This document shows positions 5,483 through 5,700 of a stretch of 5,700 nt of DNA, one piece after another; within the stretch, counting starts at the first letter, position 1, and each line of letters begins with the position of its first letter. A program made the translations under genes and the position numbers. The notes under the pieces are model-generated. The model saw nothing but the letters and a program-made list of their open reading frames with translations, was not told the origin of the DNA and did no database searches. Source of the DNA: Methanomicrobiales archaeon (GTDB lineage: Archaea > Halobacteriota > Methanomicrobia > Methanomicrobiales > Methanospirillaceae); NCBI GenBank assembly GCA_022841205.1, contig JALHCK010000026.1, positions 1-5,700 on the forward strand, in the 5' to 3' direction.

Positions 5483-5700
5483 TAACCAGCTACAAGTCTT
5501 CCTATGCTTTGGACATTGAAAGCATTGAAACATCAGGGATCTATCCTCTGATTCCCCGTATGTATAACCGGTCAAATAATCTGCCTGTCCAAACATTCTT
5601 TGGTAGTGTAAGGAATTTGCTGTAAAAGCGAAAACCCGATCCTATACAATAGCCATTCACCACTTGAAGGGAAAAACAATACGAATTGGCTTCAGGATCT
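5483..5700. other. Intergenic region after aglB; no gene seen
   Basis: The 218 bases after the aglB stop contain no convincing reading frame on either strand. A minus-strand frame beginning at 5596 runs into antisense aglB and does not look like a protein. An 8-base direct repeat, CATTGAAA, occurs at 5514-5521 and 5523-5530. There is no long T-run, so the aglB terminator is not evident. Confidence 0.5.
5643..5650 (+). promoter_or_regulatory. Possible archaeal promoter for a gene beyond the window
   Basis: TATACAAT follows a purine-rich GCGAAAA (5628-5634) that could serve as a BRE-like element, and would set a transcription start near 5673. No start codon with a clear frame follows before the edge, so it remains tentative. 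Confidence 0.2.

Noticed and set aside
5514..5530. CATTGAAA repeated twice, resembling the ATTGAAAC/G end of many archaeal CRISPR repeats
   Set aside because: The copies are 9 bases apart with no spacers, and no full-length repeat is found. A CRISPR array is not supported.
5538..5565. Weak stem-loop after aglB (GGGAT ... ATTCCC)
   Set aside because: Only about four consecutive pairs form, and no T-run follows, so it is not a credible terminator.
5222..5596. A 124-codon minus-strand frame over the aglB 3' end
   Set aside because: It is almost wholly antisense to a clearly real gene, rich in Ser, Arg and Cys with no family look, and has no ribosome site. It is a shadow frame.
1..5700. tRNA, rRNA, riboswitch or CRISPR array
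   Set aside because: No tRNA cloverleaf, rRNA-like conserved block, or regular repeat-spacer series was seen in the noncoding stretches on either strand.

Overview
The window looks like a piece of a euryarchaeal chromosome, most likely a methanogen of the Methanomicrobiales type. This rests on an 843-residue archaeal oligosaccharyltransferase (AglB/STT3), archaeal TATA-like boxes at about -27 where bacterial promoters might otherwise be, and an apparently leaderless GTG-started gene. The genus-level placement is inference from protein style, not a search result.

Layout. Positions 1-173 are the left end of an IS21-family insertion sequence. It is read on the minus strand: terminal TG, two tandem copies of a 20-base end repeat with a 24-base period, then the first 28 codons of an IstA-like transposase running off the window. 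After about 100 AT-rich bases carrying a TATA box comes a plus-strand GT4 (WbaZ-like) glycosyltransferase (280-1368). A 231-base spacer (1369-1599) separates it from a convergent minus-strand 12-segment MFS exporter resembling the fosmidomycin-resistance (Fsr) family (1600-2760). A 190-base divergent promoter region (2761-2950) follows, then plus-strand aglB (2951-5482). The last 218 bases hold no convincing gene and possibly a promoter for something beyond the edge.

How they fit together. The GT4 enzyme would add a sugar to a lipid-linked glycan on the cytoplasmic side. AglB would transfer the finished glycan from dolichol (phosphate or pyrophosphate) to Asn-X-Ser/Thr of exported proteins such as S-layer glycoproteins. 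These two genes make a plausible N-glycosylation pair, but they are not in one operon: an unrelated-looking MFS gene on the opposite strand lies between them. The AT-richer glycosyltransferase and the adjacent insertion sequence are typical of variable surface-glycan loci.

I do not see a clearly new biological system here. The points most worth a second look are a changed sequon-binding motif in AglB (SWDCG in place of WWDYG), the IS21 end next to the glycosyltransferase promoter, an out-of-frame small ORF covering the aglB start, and a 26-codon ORF with a good ribosome site in the 1369-1599 spacer.
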